Source: an uncultured Fodinibius sp.
GTDB taxonomy: Bacteria > Bacteroidota > Rhodothermia > Balneolales > Balneolaceae
Direction of reading: 5' to 3'
Length of the DNA: 64,000 nucleotides
Assembly (NCBI GenBank): GCA_913056235.1
Contig: CAJXMW010000001.1
Location: forward strand, 124,001-188,000
In this document: piece after piece, positions 7,527-15,675 of the stretch
How positions within the stretch are numbered: position 1 is the stretch's first letter
Layout of the letters: the number at the start of each line of letters is the position of its first letter
Made by a program: the position numbers and the translations under genes
Notes under the pieces: generated by a model
The model's input: only the letters and a program-made list of their open reading frames with translations
The model's database searches: none
Told to the model about the DNA's origin: nothing

Positions 7527-10500
7527 TCAATTTGATACGCCATCAGGCAAATCGGCCTGCTGCTTAAATTGTTGCCAATCTGCTGCAATCTTTTCGAGCT
7601 GGTTACTGAGCGTATCAAACCGCGTGTAAGCATCGTCACCGGGACGCTGATCGGCGGAAATCGTCATATAGTAGAGATACTCGGCCTGGTCGATCCACAT
7701 CGGCGGTTGATAACTGCCTTCATCGTTAGTTACCAACTTACGATATACCTCTTCAAGGTTTTGCTTCACGGACTGAGCCTTATCTTCGCTCAGATTACCT
7801 TCCTCAACGGCCGTCGTCATCCGACTTCGTAAGGAGTCCATCTCAGCAGCCATTCGCTGAGCTCGTCCAAGTGCATCTCGAATTTTTAGGTTGAGCTCAA
7901 GCTGGGCCTGAAGGTCTGCTTTGCTTACACCATCTTTCTTGACGCGGGAATCGATGTGCAGTCTTAAATCCCGAGTCTGGCTCCATTCGCCTACTTTGAG
8001 ACGAACTTTATATTTTCCCGGTACGGCAATAGGACCAGCTCCCACACCAAAATACTCCTCTTCATCCTCAGACGGGATCGTTTCATCAGGATAGCGCAAA
8101 TCCCAGGTAAAGCGGTTGTGACCTTTCTGGACTTTGATACTATCAGGCTTGCCAATTTTCTCCGGACCAGGCGTTTTCATGTTGGTCTTTGGAGTCGACC
8201 TAGAATTCGTACTTTTGTTGGTATCCGTTTTGCCCACGAACCGTCGAATCAGTGTGCCGTCTTCTCTTATAATATCCAGAGTGAGCGGCGCTTCGGGGAC
8301 TTCTTCAACATAGAAATCAATCATCGCTCCTGCTTCTGGATATTTTGGCACGTCGGAACCACCACCCCAGTAGTCCATCCGGTAGGCATCGCGCGGCTGA
8401 AATAGATGATAATCAGAACGGACAATTTGGTCACTCAGTTGATGCAGTGGCGTAAGATTATCGAGAATCCAAAAACCACGGCCCATGGTCGAAAGTACCA
8501 GATCTTTTTTGTGGACACGGGTCTCGGTGATTGGGGTTACTGGCAGTCCTTGTTTGAATCGCTGCCAGTGAACACCGTCGTCAAACGACACAAACAGGCT
8601 GAAATCGGTGCCGGCATATAACGTACCTTTCCGGTCGGGATCTTCGCGCACTACCCGCGTTGGATAATCGCTGGGAATCCCGTTTTCCCCATTCGTAAGC
8701 AGGATCCAGCTCTGCCCATAATTAGTAGTCCGGTAGACATAGGGATGAAAGTCATCGAGCAGGCGACGCTGCACAGTAACGTAGGCTTTGCCCGGCGTAT
8801 GTGGCGAAACTTCGATAGCCGCTACGCGCCCATTGGGCGGCAGATCATCCGGCGTAACATTGCTCCACTCTTCGCCCCCGTTGCGTGTCACATGCACCGG
8901 GCCGTCATTGGCTCCGGTCCAGATCACGTCGGGATTATGCGGCGACACCTGAATGGAGTAGAGTGTACTGTAGTGCTCTTCGCCGGTGATATCACGGTTG
9001 ATGGGACGGCCGGATGCTACCTGGTATTTATCTTTAAAAGCTGTCAAATCCGGACTAATGGTCTCCCATTTTTGACCACCATTAGTCGTGCGATGCACAA
9101 ACTGCGAGCCATGGTACACCACGCTGGAATCATGCGGCGATACTTCAATAGGCGATACCCGCTGGAATCGATAGTTCAGTTCTTTGGGATTTCGTCCATA
9201 CATATACTGCGCACCTACCCAGTACTGTTTTTCTTGACCAGTTTCCTTGTTATACCGTCCAAAACGACCTTTGCAGTTGGCAAATACAATATTGGCATTA
9301 TTGATCTGTGGTACCGCCGGCCCGGTTTCACAACCGCCAATCATGTGCCAAAGTCCCTGATTGGTCGCCGCACTTTCGGCCGGCGGCAGGCTGGGCACTG
9401 AAATCGTCGAATTATCCTGCTGTCCGGAATACAACCAATACGGAAAACGGTTATCCACATTCACCTGGTACATTTCGGCCGTGGGCTGATTATACTGCGT
9501 GGACCAGCTTTCACCGCCATCAAGCGTAACCGTGGCACCACCATCATTACCCTGAATTTGAAGATTTGGTTGCTCGGGATTAATCCAAAGAGCATGTACA
9601 TCGGCATGCGTAACCGAGCGGCGCTCAAATGTTTTTCCTCCGTCCGACGACACCCAGTAGCGCACGTTACCCACATATACTTTGTCGGGATCTTGGGGAT
9701 GCGCTGTAATATTTGTAAAGTAAAACGGCCGCGACATGATTTCCTCTTTATCGCTGACCTGTTTCCAGCTTTCGCCGCGATCGTCCGAGCGGTACAACCC
9801 CTGCTTGTCAGCAGGTGCTTCAACGAGGGCGTACACGCGATCAGGATTGGCCGGCGTCACCGCAAAGTCAACTTTGCCCATAAGACCTTGTGGCAGCCCG
9901 TCTTCAAGCTTTCGCCAATTATCGCCACCGTCGGTGGATTTATAGATGCCGTCTTCTTTGGCCGCACCACTGATGATGGTCCACGGCTTGCGTTCGCCCC
10001 GCCACATGCCGGCATAAATTTCATCGGGGTTTTCGGGATTCAGCTCCAGATCAATGGCCCCGGTAGAATCCGATAGAAACAGAACCTTGTCCCACGTTTG
10101 CCCACCGTCGTTGGATCTAAACACCCCTCGCTGTTCGTTTTTACCAAAGGGATGCCCCAGTGCGGCAACATACACCAGGTCGGGATTCTCGGGATGGACT
10201 TCCACAGCCCCAATCTGTCCGCCATCTTCAAGTCCCAAAAACTGCCAGGTTTCTCCTGCATCAGAAGACTTATACACCCCGCGGCCGGTGGTCACATTTG
10301 CACGAATACCGTCGGAGCCGGTGCCCACATAAATCACGCTGGTATCGGAATCGGCCACTTCAATTGCGCCGATGCTCGTACTTTTAAAGCCTTTGCCGTC
10401 GGTTAGATTCTGCCAGGAATTGCCGTAATCAGTGGTACGCCAGACGCCGCCCCCGCCTGCTGCTCCCATATAAAAGGTCTGCGGATGCTGACGGTGTCCT

Positions 10501-10676
10501 TCCACTGCAGTCACCCGACCGCCGCGCGTGGGACCAACGGTACGAAATTCCATATCTCGATAAAGGGTACTATCAAACTCGGCCGACGAGCGTTGTTGAG
10601 CCGTCGCATCCGTACTGATAATACCGCTGAATATCATCACAAGAAAAATGGTAAGCGTAGAACTAGTTCGTTTCAT
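7527..10676 (-). CDS. Secreted Asp-box (BNR/VPS10-like) beta-propeller protein
   Basis: The 1049-residue protein begins with a signal peptide (MKRTSSTLTIFLVMIFSG... ending TDATAQ). The first 700 residues contain about eleven Asp-box motifs of the S/T-x-D/N-x-G-x-T/S-W type (TTDYGNSWQ, SSDAGETWQ, SNDGGQTWD, STDGGDNWR, SDDRGESWK, TLDGGESWS, TTNGGQKWE, TRNGGEEWS, TTNYGQSWI and others), arranged as one or two beta-propellers like sortilin/VPS10. The last 250 residues include a beta-sandwich-like region (RYPDETIPSEDEEEYFG) and a helical end. Such proteins are often annotated as glycosyl hydrolases, but I see no catalytic signature that would support hydrolase activity. It is transcribed alone or with the small membrane gene upstream. 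Confidence 0.85.
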   Translation of the reverse strand: MKRTSSTLTIFLVMIFSGIISTDATAQQRSSAEFDSTLYRDMEFRTVGPTRGGRVTAVEGHRQHPQTFYMGAAGGGGVWRTTDYGNSWQNLTDGKGFKSTSIGAIEVADSDTSVIYVGTGSDGIRANVTTGRGVYKSSDAGETWQFLGLEDGGQIGAVEVHPENPDLVYVAALGHPFGKNEQRGVFRSNDGGQTWDKVLFLSDSTGAIDLELNPENPDEIYAGMWRGERKPWTIISGAAKEDGIYKSTDGGDNWRKLEDGLPQGLMGKVDFAVTPANPDRVYALVEAPADKQGLYRSDDRGESWKQVSDKEEIMSRPFYFTNITAHPQDPDKVYVGNVRYWVSSDGGKTFERRSVTHADVHALWINPEQPNLQIQGNDGGATVTLDGGESWSTQYNQPTAEMYQVNVDNRFPYWLYSGQQDNSTISVPSLPPAESAATNQGLWHMIGGCETGPAVPQINNANIVFANCKGRFGRYNKETGQEKQYWVGAQYMYGRNPKELNYRFQRVSPIEVSPHDSSVVYHGSQFVHRTTNGGQKWETISPDLTAFKDKYQVASGRPINRDITGEEHYSTLYSIQVSPHNPDVIWTGANDGPVHVTRNGGEEWSNVTPDDLPPNGRVAAIEVSPHTPGKAYVTVQRRLLDDFHPYVYRTTNYGQSWILLTNGENGIPSDYPTRVVREDPDRKGTLYAGTDFSLFVSFDDGVHWQRFKQGLPVTPITETRVHKKDLVLSTMGRGFWILDNLTPLHQLSDQIVRSDYHLFQPRDAYRMDYWGGGSDVPKYPEAGAMIDFYVEEVPEAPLTLDIIREDGTLIRRFVGKTDTNKSTNSRSTPKTNMKTPGPEKIGKPDSIKVQKGHNRFTWDLRYPDETIPSEDEEEYFGVGAGPIAVPGKYKVRLKVGEWSQTRDLRLHIDSRVKKDGVSKADLQAQLELNLKIRDALGRAQRMAAEMDSLRSRMTTAVEEGNLSEDKAQSVKQNLEEVYRKLVTNDEGSYQPPMWIDQAEYLYYMTISADQRPGDDAYTRFDTLSNQLEKIAADWQQFKQQADLPDGVSN

Positions 10677-10784
10677 AGGGCAGAATTTTGTTAAGGCCAG
10701 TGACGGTGGATAGTTAATGATTTGCGCTAAGATATGAAACCACCTTAATAGGGATTTACAACTTCGGCGGCGGCATGGGGGGCA

Positions 10785-10925
10785 TTATGGCACCGGACAA
10801 ATTCCCAAGCTTAGTTGCAGAAAGAAGGAACCGATGATCAGCACTAACAGGAAGGCAAACAGCCATATCTTTAATGATGAACCGGAAGATTCCTCATCGT
10901 TATTTATTCTAAAAAATCGAATCAT
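10785..10925 (-). CDS. Small single-pass membrane protein (46 residues)
   Basis: An ATG at 10925 opens a 46-codon frame: a polar N-terminus (MIRFFRINNDEESSGSS), then a hydrophobic helix (LKIWLFAFLLVLIIGSFFL), then a short tail ending CPVP. The composition is typical of small inner-membrane proteins. It lies 17 bp after the DUF427 stop and about 110 bp before the Asp-box gene, all on the minus strand, so it could be the third gene of the egtD-DUF427 transcript. No family is recognised. Confidence 0.5.
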   Translation of the reverse strand: MIRFFRINNDEESSGSSLKIWLFAFLLVLIIGSFFLQLSLGICPVP

Positions 10926-10942
10926 AATTACCGTCGTTTATG

Positions 10943-11440
10943 TTACCAGCCGGCACTGCCCGGCTCTCCTTTAAATGGACCCACAATATCAGGGGTGATC
11001 CAGCCACCGTAGAACCCTCCTTTTTGGGCGTTCACCTTCTGATCGCCAACATAGCAGGCATCCATCTTGTGGGCATAAAAAGCCACGTGCCCTGCAATAT
11101 CTTTAAATGCTGTCATGGGGTTGGGATAATACCAAGCAGCTTTATCTGCTTTCTTTTCTCCAACTATGACATTAAAATAATGAGCCTGTCCCTTCCATTC
11201 GCAATAGGTAGTCCCGGAAATGGGCTGCAAGTAAGCCATTTGAATATCCTCTTGCGGTATATAATACACCGGCGGATGACTGGTTTCCAGCACCCGTTTT
11301 GACCGGTCGGATCGAACAATTTCTTTGCCGTTAAACTCTACGCGGATCAGCTCGGAGGACTCCTCCAGCCGGGGCGGACGCGGATAGTCCCACACCGATT
11401 CCTGCCCGGGGCCGGCTTCAACTTTGTTCATGGCAGTCAT
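10943..11440 (-). CDS. DUF427 family protein
   Basis: The 165-residue protein matches DUF427 by its pattern: PPRLEES near residue 22, VRSDRSKRVLETSHPPVYYIP near 42-62, YCEWKGQAHYFNV near 78-90, and AWYYPNP/FKDIAGHVAFYAH around 100-121. The family is a compact beta-fold with no proven reaction. There is no signal peptide. It overlaps the end of egtD by 4 bp (ATGA-type junction), so the two are almost certainly co-translated. The long-standing pairing of DUF427 with small-molecule metabolism is suggestive only. Confidence 0.85.
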   Translation of the reverse strand: MTAMNKVEAGPGQESVWDYPRPPRLEESSELIRVEFNGKEIVRSDRSKRVLETSHPPVYYIPQEDIQMAYLQPISGTTYCEWKGQAHYFNVIVGEKKADKAAWYYPNPMTAFKDIAGHVAFYAHKMDACYVGDQKVNAQKGGFYGGWITPDIVGPFKGEPGSAGW

Positions 11441-12387
11441 TTTTTGGTCAAATATTGCAGTGAAAAATAGTTCTTGTCATCAGTCCAGATTTTCTCGACC
11501 GAATACCAATCGCTGACCAATTCCTGGAATTCATCCAGTGAATATTTATACGAATTTTCGGTATGGATGGATTCTCCTTCCTCAAAATCGATTTCTTCTC
11601 CAGCAACCGTCACTGTTTGCTGTTCCCGGGATACCAGATGCATTTCGATGCGACCTTTCTGCTCGTTATAAAAAGCTCGATGATCAAAACGGTCCACATC
11701 AAAATTGGCATCGAACTCACGATTCAACCGTACCAGCATATTTTTATTAAACTGTGCGGTAAGTCCCTGCTCATCGTTGTAAGCGTTCTCGAGCACAGCT
11801 TTATCTTTCTTGAGATCAACGCCAATGAGCATGCCCGATTGGTCATCGGTAACGGATGCCAGCATATCTAAAAATGACTGAGCCATTGGTGGACGAAAGT
11901 TCCCTATCGTCGATCCCGGGAAAAACACTACCTGCTTTTGATAGCTACCGCTCATATTTGGCAATTCAAAGGAGGATGTATAATCGGCAAACACCGGTAT
12001 AATCGATATTTTGGGATACTCCATCCGCAGCTGGTTCACCACCTTTAGCAGGTATTCTTCTGAAATATCCACCGGCACATAAGCGGCAAGTGATGGGAGT
12101 TTTTCCAGTAGAAATCGCGTTTTGGAACTGCTGCCACTACCCAGTTCAATCAACATGGCACCAGGACCAACCACATCTGCTATTTCATTGATATTCTGCT
12201 GCAGGATCAACCGTTCCGTCCGCGTAGGATAATATTCATCCAGATAGGTAATTTGTTCAAAAAGTTCGGAGCCCCGCTCATCATAAAAATATTTAGCGGG
12301 CAGCTGTTTTGGGGATTTTTGGAGACCATCCAGTACCTCGTCCAGCATCGACTGTTCGCTTGCCTTCACCTGATTTCCCATAGCCAA
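11437..12387 (-). CDS. egtD: EgtD, L-histidine N-alpha-trimethyltransferase
   Basis: The protein is about 316 residues, the usual EgtD length. EgtD converts histidine plus three SAM to hercynine, the first step of ergothioneine synthesis. It has the N-terminal PAKYFYDERGSELFEQI motif and EYYPTRTE, then SAM-binding IELGSGSSSKT, VPVDIS, FFPGSTIGNF and the YSLDEFQ region near the C-terminus. The longest frame uses a TTG at 12387; an ATG at 12381 (MGNQVKAS) is the likelier start. An egtB gene usually partners egtD; here only a short remnant precedes it. Without EgtB, the cell would make hercynine or depend on import. The permuted importer 4 kb away binds this kind of compound by inference. Confidence 0.93.
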   Translation of the reverse strand: MAMGNQVKASEQSMLDEVLDGLQKSPKQLPAKYFYDERGSELFEQITYLDEYYPTRTERLILQQNINEIADVVGPGAMLIELGSGSSSKTRFLLEKLPSLAAYVPVDISEEYLLKVVNQLRMEYPKISIIPVFADYTSSFELPNMSGSYQKQVVFFPGSTIGNFRPPMAQSFLDMLASVTDDQSGMLIGVDLKKDKAVLENAYNDEQGLTAQFNKNMLVRLNREFDANFDVDRFDHRAFYNEQKGRIEMHLVSREQQTVTVAGEEIDFEEGESIHTENSYKYSLDEFQELVSDWYSVEKIWTDDKNYFSLQYLTKK

Positions 12388-12390
12388 TAG

Positions 12391-12546
12391 TTATATCGTT
12401 TGAGCTAACCGATTGCCGTTAAACTGCCAGCGCAAAGGGCTCCAGAAACTTGCGGTGCCGTGGATACGCTTATCATAGGTATATTCCCCGCCATCGTTTC
12501 TGACCTCATAAATTCCTTCATCAAATGGCCTTTTTTGTATCTGAGA
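12391..12546 (-). pseudogene. C-terminal gene remnant upstream of egtD, possibly egtB
   Basis: A 51-codon open frame without a start codon ends four bases before the TTG of egtD. It reads like a real protein end (FDEGIYEVRNDGGEYTYDK... then FWSPLRWQFNGNRLA). The last part resembles the C-terminus of EgtB, where RWQF-x-G-x-RLA follows FF-x-P. Immediately beyond 12546 the frame is closed and the DNA turns AT-rich. I infer that an egtB-like gene was cut off when the neighbouring island arrived. The match rests on about a dozen residues, so another family is possible. Confidence 0.4.
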
Positions 12547-12643
12547 TTAAGCTCTTACATCTCTTTTACAAAAAATCATACAAATAAGTTCTGTGCCAAT
12601 AAAACTTTCTCTACGAAAGGCATATCATTGTATGATATTATTT

Positions 12644-12895
12644 CTACTTCTCTCTATAGAAATAAATCTTTTTATTTTCAGGATCCTTGCCACTTTTAAT
12701 TTTAACATCCTTTTCCTGATTATACTGATATACAGCCGTACGCATAGAGCTCACACTTTTGTCATCAGAATAATCAATCTCAATTGCATCTCCACCTACT
12801 TCAAGTTTATCCAAAGCATCTAATAGTGGTTTAAACTTTGAAGATCGTCTTCTGGATGTATTTAGTTTTTCACGCTTCACAAATTTAATATCCAT
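12644..12895 (-). CDS. Hypothetical 83-residue basic protein
   Basis: The short protein (MDIKFVKREKLNTSRRRSS...) is rich in Lys and Arg at the N-terminus. Its middle part (FKPLLDALDKLEVGGDAIEIDY then SVSSMRTAVYQYNQ) could be a helix-turn-helix-like or replication-accessory fold. There is no signal peptide. It lies in AT-rich DNA at the left edge of the island, with another small gene upstream on the same strand. I do not recognise a family. Confidence 0.5.
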   Translation of the reverse strand: MDIKFVKREKLNTSRRRSSKFKPLLDALDKLEVGGDAIEIDYSDDKSVSSMRTAVYQYNQEKDVKIKSGKDPENKKIYFYREK

Positions 12896-13027
12896 ATCGA
12901 CTCTAAAATTTTATTAAAGAGCTACTTTATACAATATATAATATAATTCATATAAGATATTATTGTATAATGTAAACATAGGTATTTTAATAATTTAACT
13001 TTTTCTTTTTTTGTCCATTCAAATAAA

Positions 13028-13059
13028 AAAAGTCTGCAAGTCTAAACTTGCAGACTTTT
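13028..13059. terminator. Bidirectional intrinsic terminator
   Basis: AGTCTGCAAGT and ACTTGCAGACT are perfect 11-bp arms (13031-13041 and 13046-13056) around CTAA, flanked by an A run on the left and a T run on the right. It can therefore stop transcription in both directions. It lies 29 bp past the stop of the 65-residue gene on the minus strand, separating it from the 83-residue gene. Confidence 0.85.
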
Positions 13060-13087
13060 AGCAATCTAATATTATTTAAAAAATTTA

Positions 13088-13285
13088 TTATTGTATCTCG
13101 TAAAATTGTTGATATACATAATCCCAGAAATCAGCTAAATTTGACCCTTTATTATGTGGATTCTTTGATGTAGAATTTTTCATTGCATCCAAACAAGCCT
13201 TTTCCTTGGCATCATAATAGGCTTTTAGCTGGTGTGCAGTGGGATTTTCGATCATCTCTTCAAATTTCTCAATCTTCTCAGGCAT
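13088..13285 (-). CDS. Hypothetical 65-residue acidic protein
   Basis: The short protein (MPEKIEKFEEMIENP...) looks helical and soluble and ends in the aromatic segment LADFWDYVYQQFYEIQ. A strong terminator follows its stop, which supports it being a real expressed gene. It sits in the AT-rich island with no recognised family; a small phage or toxin-antitoxin-type protein cannot be excluded. Confidence 0.5.
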   Translation of the reverse strand: MPEKIEKFEEMIENPTAHQLKAYYDAKEKACLDAMKNSTSKNPHNKGSNLADFWDYVYQQFYEIQ

Positions 13286-13678
13286 AGCGTATCTACTTTA
13301 GTTCCTTTTTTGTTATAACGTGGAAAGTGGCCAAAAAATTTCCCCCGTCTTTTCTAATAAAGCAGTTTAGCCAATAGATTGCAAAGGTGTTGCCAAGACA
13401 TTTCGGTTGATATTACGACAAAATAACCAATAGAAACTTCTGATTTAAAGAATAAAAACAGCATCCTATCTATAGTAAAGGCTCCTTTCTTGATTTCATA
13501 AATGAAATGTCCATAGAATCGGCCGGTGATTTAAGAATATTTCTAGTCACTGGCTAGCTAAACCTTAGCGCTGTCTACATTTTAGCAATGAGTATACTAT
13601 TAGAGGGAAAAATAAAGGCACTTAAAAAATTTGGAGATACATTCAGAATGTATTCATTTTTCATATTTTTTTTCTGAA

Positions 13679-13832
13679 AATAATCGTTTTTCATAAATAC
13701 CCCTCTAAAATAAACGATTTTTATGATTTGTGGTCGTTTTCATAATATTGGTCAATGAATAATAATTGATTTTCATAAAAGTGGTCGAAAATAATCGATT
13801 TTCAGAGAATATAACCGTTTTTCGTAAATATA
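13679..13832. repeat. Six degenerate tandem repeats upstream of the decayed fic gene
   Basis: A word close to AATAATCGTTTTTCATAAAT recurs about six times (starting near 13679, 13709, 13731, 13761, 13789 and 13811), spaced about 20 or 30 bp apart. The last copy ends 18 bp before the ATG of the fic pseudogene. The first and last copies share a longer context, with TAAATA followed by CCC and CTTC-like bases. The array looks like a multi-site operator or iteron set. From 13286 to 13678 I see no gene. Confidence 0.6.
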
Positions 13833-13849
13833 CCCTTCCTGAAACTGAT

Positions 13850-14593
13850 ATGAAGTTAGCAGGGTATAGCGCGTTGATAAATCGTTATGATTTAGAAGTG
13901 CCTCTTCCTGAATTCATTTCTGCAATCAGCCAAAGTCATCGTCAGTATGAGGAAGGGCGTTGAGCGGCATGAACCAGACCATACACCACTGGGACACCTA
14001 ACTTTTGCCCTGAGATATGAAGGCATTAATCTGTTGATCTTAAAAAAGCTATTTGAAGAAATAGATAAAACTGAAATTGAAGCTATAGTCAAGGCTCAAC
14101 CCACCGGTCGTTATAGCAGACGGATATGGTTTTTCTATGAGTGGCTAATAGATGAAAAGCTTGATGTAAAAGATGCTAAGTCAGGAAATTATGTAGAGGC
14201 ACTTGATCCGGATTTACAGTATCCAGGACCTAGAGAACGGTCGAAGCGCCATAGAGTTTGGAATAACCTCCCAGGAAATAGGAATTTTTGTCCACTCATT
14301 CGACGGACCAATAAATTAGAAAGCTTTAGTACAGAAGAATTAGAAAAAAAGTAGAAGATACCATAGGTAAAGTTCATCCTGATTTACTATCCCGAGCTGC
14401 AGCTTTTTTGCTACTCAAAGATTCTAAAGCCTCCTAAGCCATTGAAGGAGAGACGCCTACGGAAAATCGTGCAGAACGATGGGGTAAAACAATTGGACAA
14501 GCCGGTCAAAAAGACCTTACCAAGAATGAATTATTACAACTCTAGGAAATTTTTATAAAAGACCGGCGATTTGTGGATATGGTTTTAAGTTAA
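13850..14593 (+). pseudogene. Decayed Fic-family gene, truncated before the Fic motif
   Basis: From the ATG at 13850, the fragments MKLAGYSALINRYDLEVPLPEF, then HTPLGHLTFALRYEGINL and PTGRYSRRIWFFYEWL, then FLLLKDSKAS-stop-AIEGETP with NRAERWGKTIGQAG, follow the order of a large Fic-family subfamily that begins with this domain. The reading frame shifts near 13950 and again in an A run near 14346, and TAA and TAG stops interrupt the later part. The inhibitory motif (S-x-AIEG) is recognisable. The coding trace stops before the catalytic HPFxxGNGR, so the gene is dead. It is unrelated in detail to the intact Fic at 3316. From 14594 to 14772 there is only AT-rich DNA. Confidence 0.85.
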
Positions 14594-14772
14594 TCTATTT
14601 ATTATAAGATCAATAATTGAACTCTAATAATAACAAGTCTTTCTATCGCATAACTACGAGGCATATTAATTAATTGAAACACCGGAGAAAAATTATATAT
14701 TTTGCACAATTAATATGTAATAGGCTTCGGGAAAACCGCATCCCTCCCATCAAGTTATAAAATTTTTGTCAT

Positions 14773-15675
14773 ATGCCTCATCAAGGTGTGGATGGTATTT
14801 ATAAATTAATTTCTTACTTCCTCCCAATAATATTTGCCGTATGTCTTACTTCTAAAGTAAATGCACAAAACACTCCCTCTTGGGCTATTAAAACTCCTAA
14901 TAGCGAGTATTATACTTACGCAGTAGGATCAGCTTTTGGTTCTAGTAACCAACAAATAAGAAAACAAGCCCTAGCTGATGCAGTGTCCCAGCTTGCTCTA
15001 AAACAAGAAATTACGGTCCAAGGCGTACAGAAACTAAGATCCCTTACGATCGAAAGCCAGGATCAATTTCAAAGTATTGATTCTCTATCCAACAAAATTA
15101 CTATTAAATATGGGGATAATACTATCACAGACCTGCAAGTTGTGGATGAGTACATCAATCAAAATAAAACCACTGTTTATATATTGGTTCGACTAAAAAA
15201 AGAGCAGACCAATCAAGCTTGGGAACGTGAATCCTCAAGAATCAAGTCTGAACGGAATAAGGTATTAGCACGCACATTTCTATTTCCGGGCTATGGCCAT
15301 AGTTATATGGGATATGAGAAAAAAGCCAAATTGTGGGGATACAGTTTTGGAGCAGCTACCATATTAGGTGGCTTAGGATACGTTTCTAGTATTTATTTTG
15401 AAAACAAAGCAGCCACGGAAAACCAGATAAATCGAAAGAACTATTTTAACCAAGTATCTCAAAAATTCTATTATTCCAGCTTAACACTATTTGGAGTCGC
15501 AGGGGCTATTTATGTTACCAATATTTTAGCAGCTACAATTAAAGCTAAAAGTTTCTACGGTAACTCAACAACAGTTACAGCGAACCTGTCACTGGACAAG
15601 AATTACTCAACATATTATTCTGCCAACATTAAAAGCAAAGTATGTCCACAACTAAATATTCAGATTTCTTTTTAA
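14773..15675 (+). CDS. LPP20-like secreted/membrane protein
   Basis: The 300-residue protein has a hydrophobic N-terminal signal (ISYFLPIIFAVCLTSKVNAQ). Next is a domain of about 120 residues resembling the LPP20 fold (PSWAIKTPNSEYYTYAVGSA, IRKQALADAVSQLAL). Then comes a region with two hydrophobic segments (LWGYSFGAATILGGLGYVSS and LFGVAGAIYVTNILAATI) preceded by FLFPGYGHSYMGYEKKA, which resembles the TM2/DUF5683 type of Bacteroidota membrane protein. It overlaps the start of the next gene by 34 bp, so the two are expressed together. The role is probably envelope assembly or stress; this is a fold-level guess. Confidence 0.75.
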   Translation: MPHQGVDGIYKLISYFLPIIFAVCLTSKVNAQNTPSWAIKTPNSEYYTYAVGSAFGSSNQQIRKQALADAVSQLALKQEITVQGVQKLRSLTIESQDQFQSIDSLSNKITIKYGDNTITDLQVVDEYINQNKTTVYILVRLKKEQTNQAWERESSRIKSERNKVLARTFLFPGYGHSYMGYEKKAKLWGYSFGAATILGGLGYVSSIYFENKAATENQINRKNYFNQVSQKFYYSSLTLFGVAGAIYVTNILAATIKAKSFYGNSTTVTANLSLDKNYSTYYSANIKSKVCPQLNIQISF

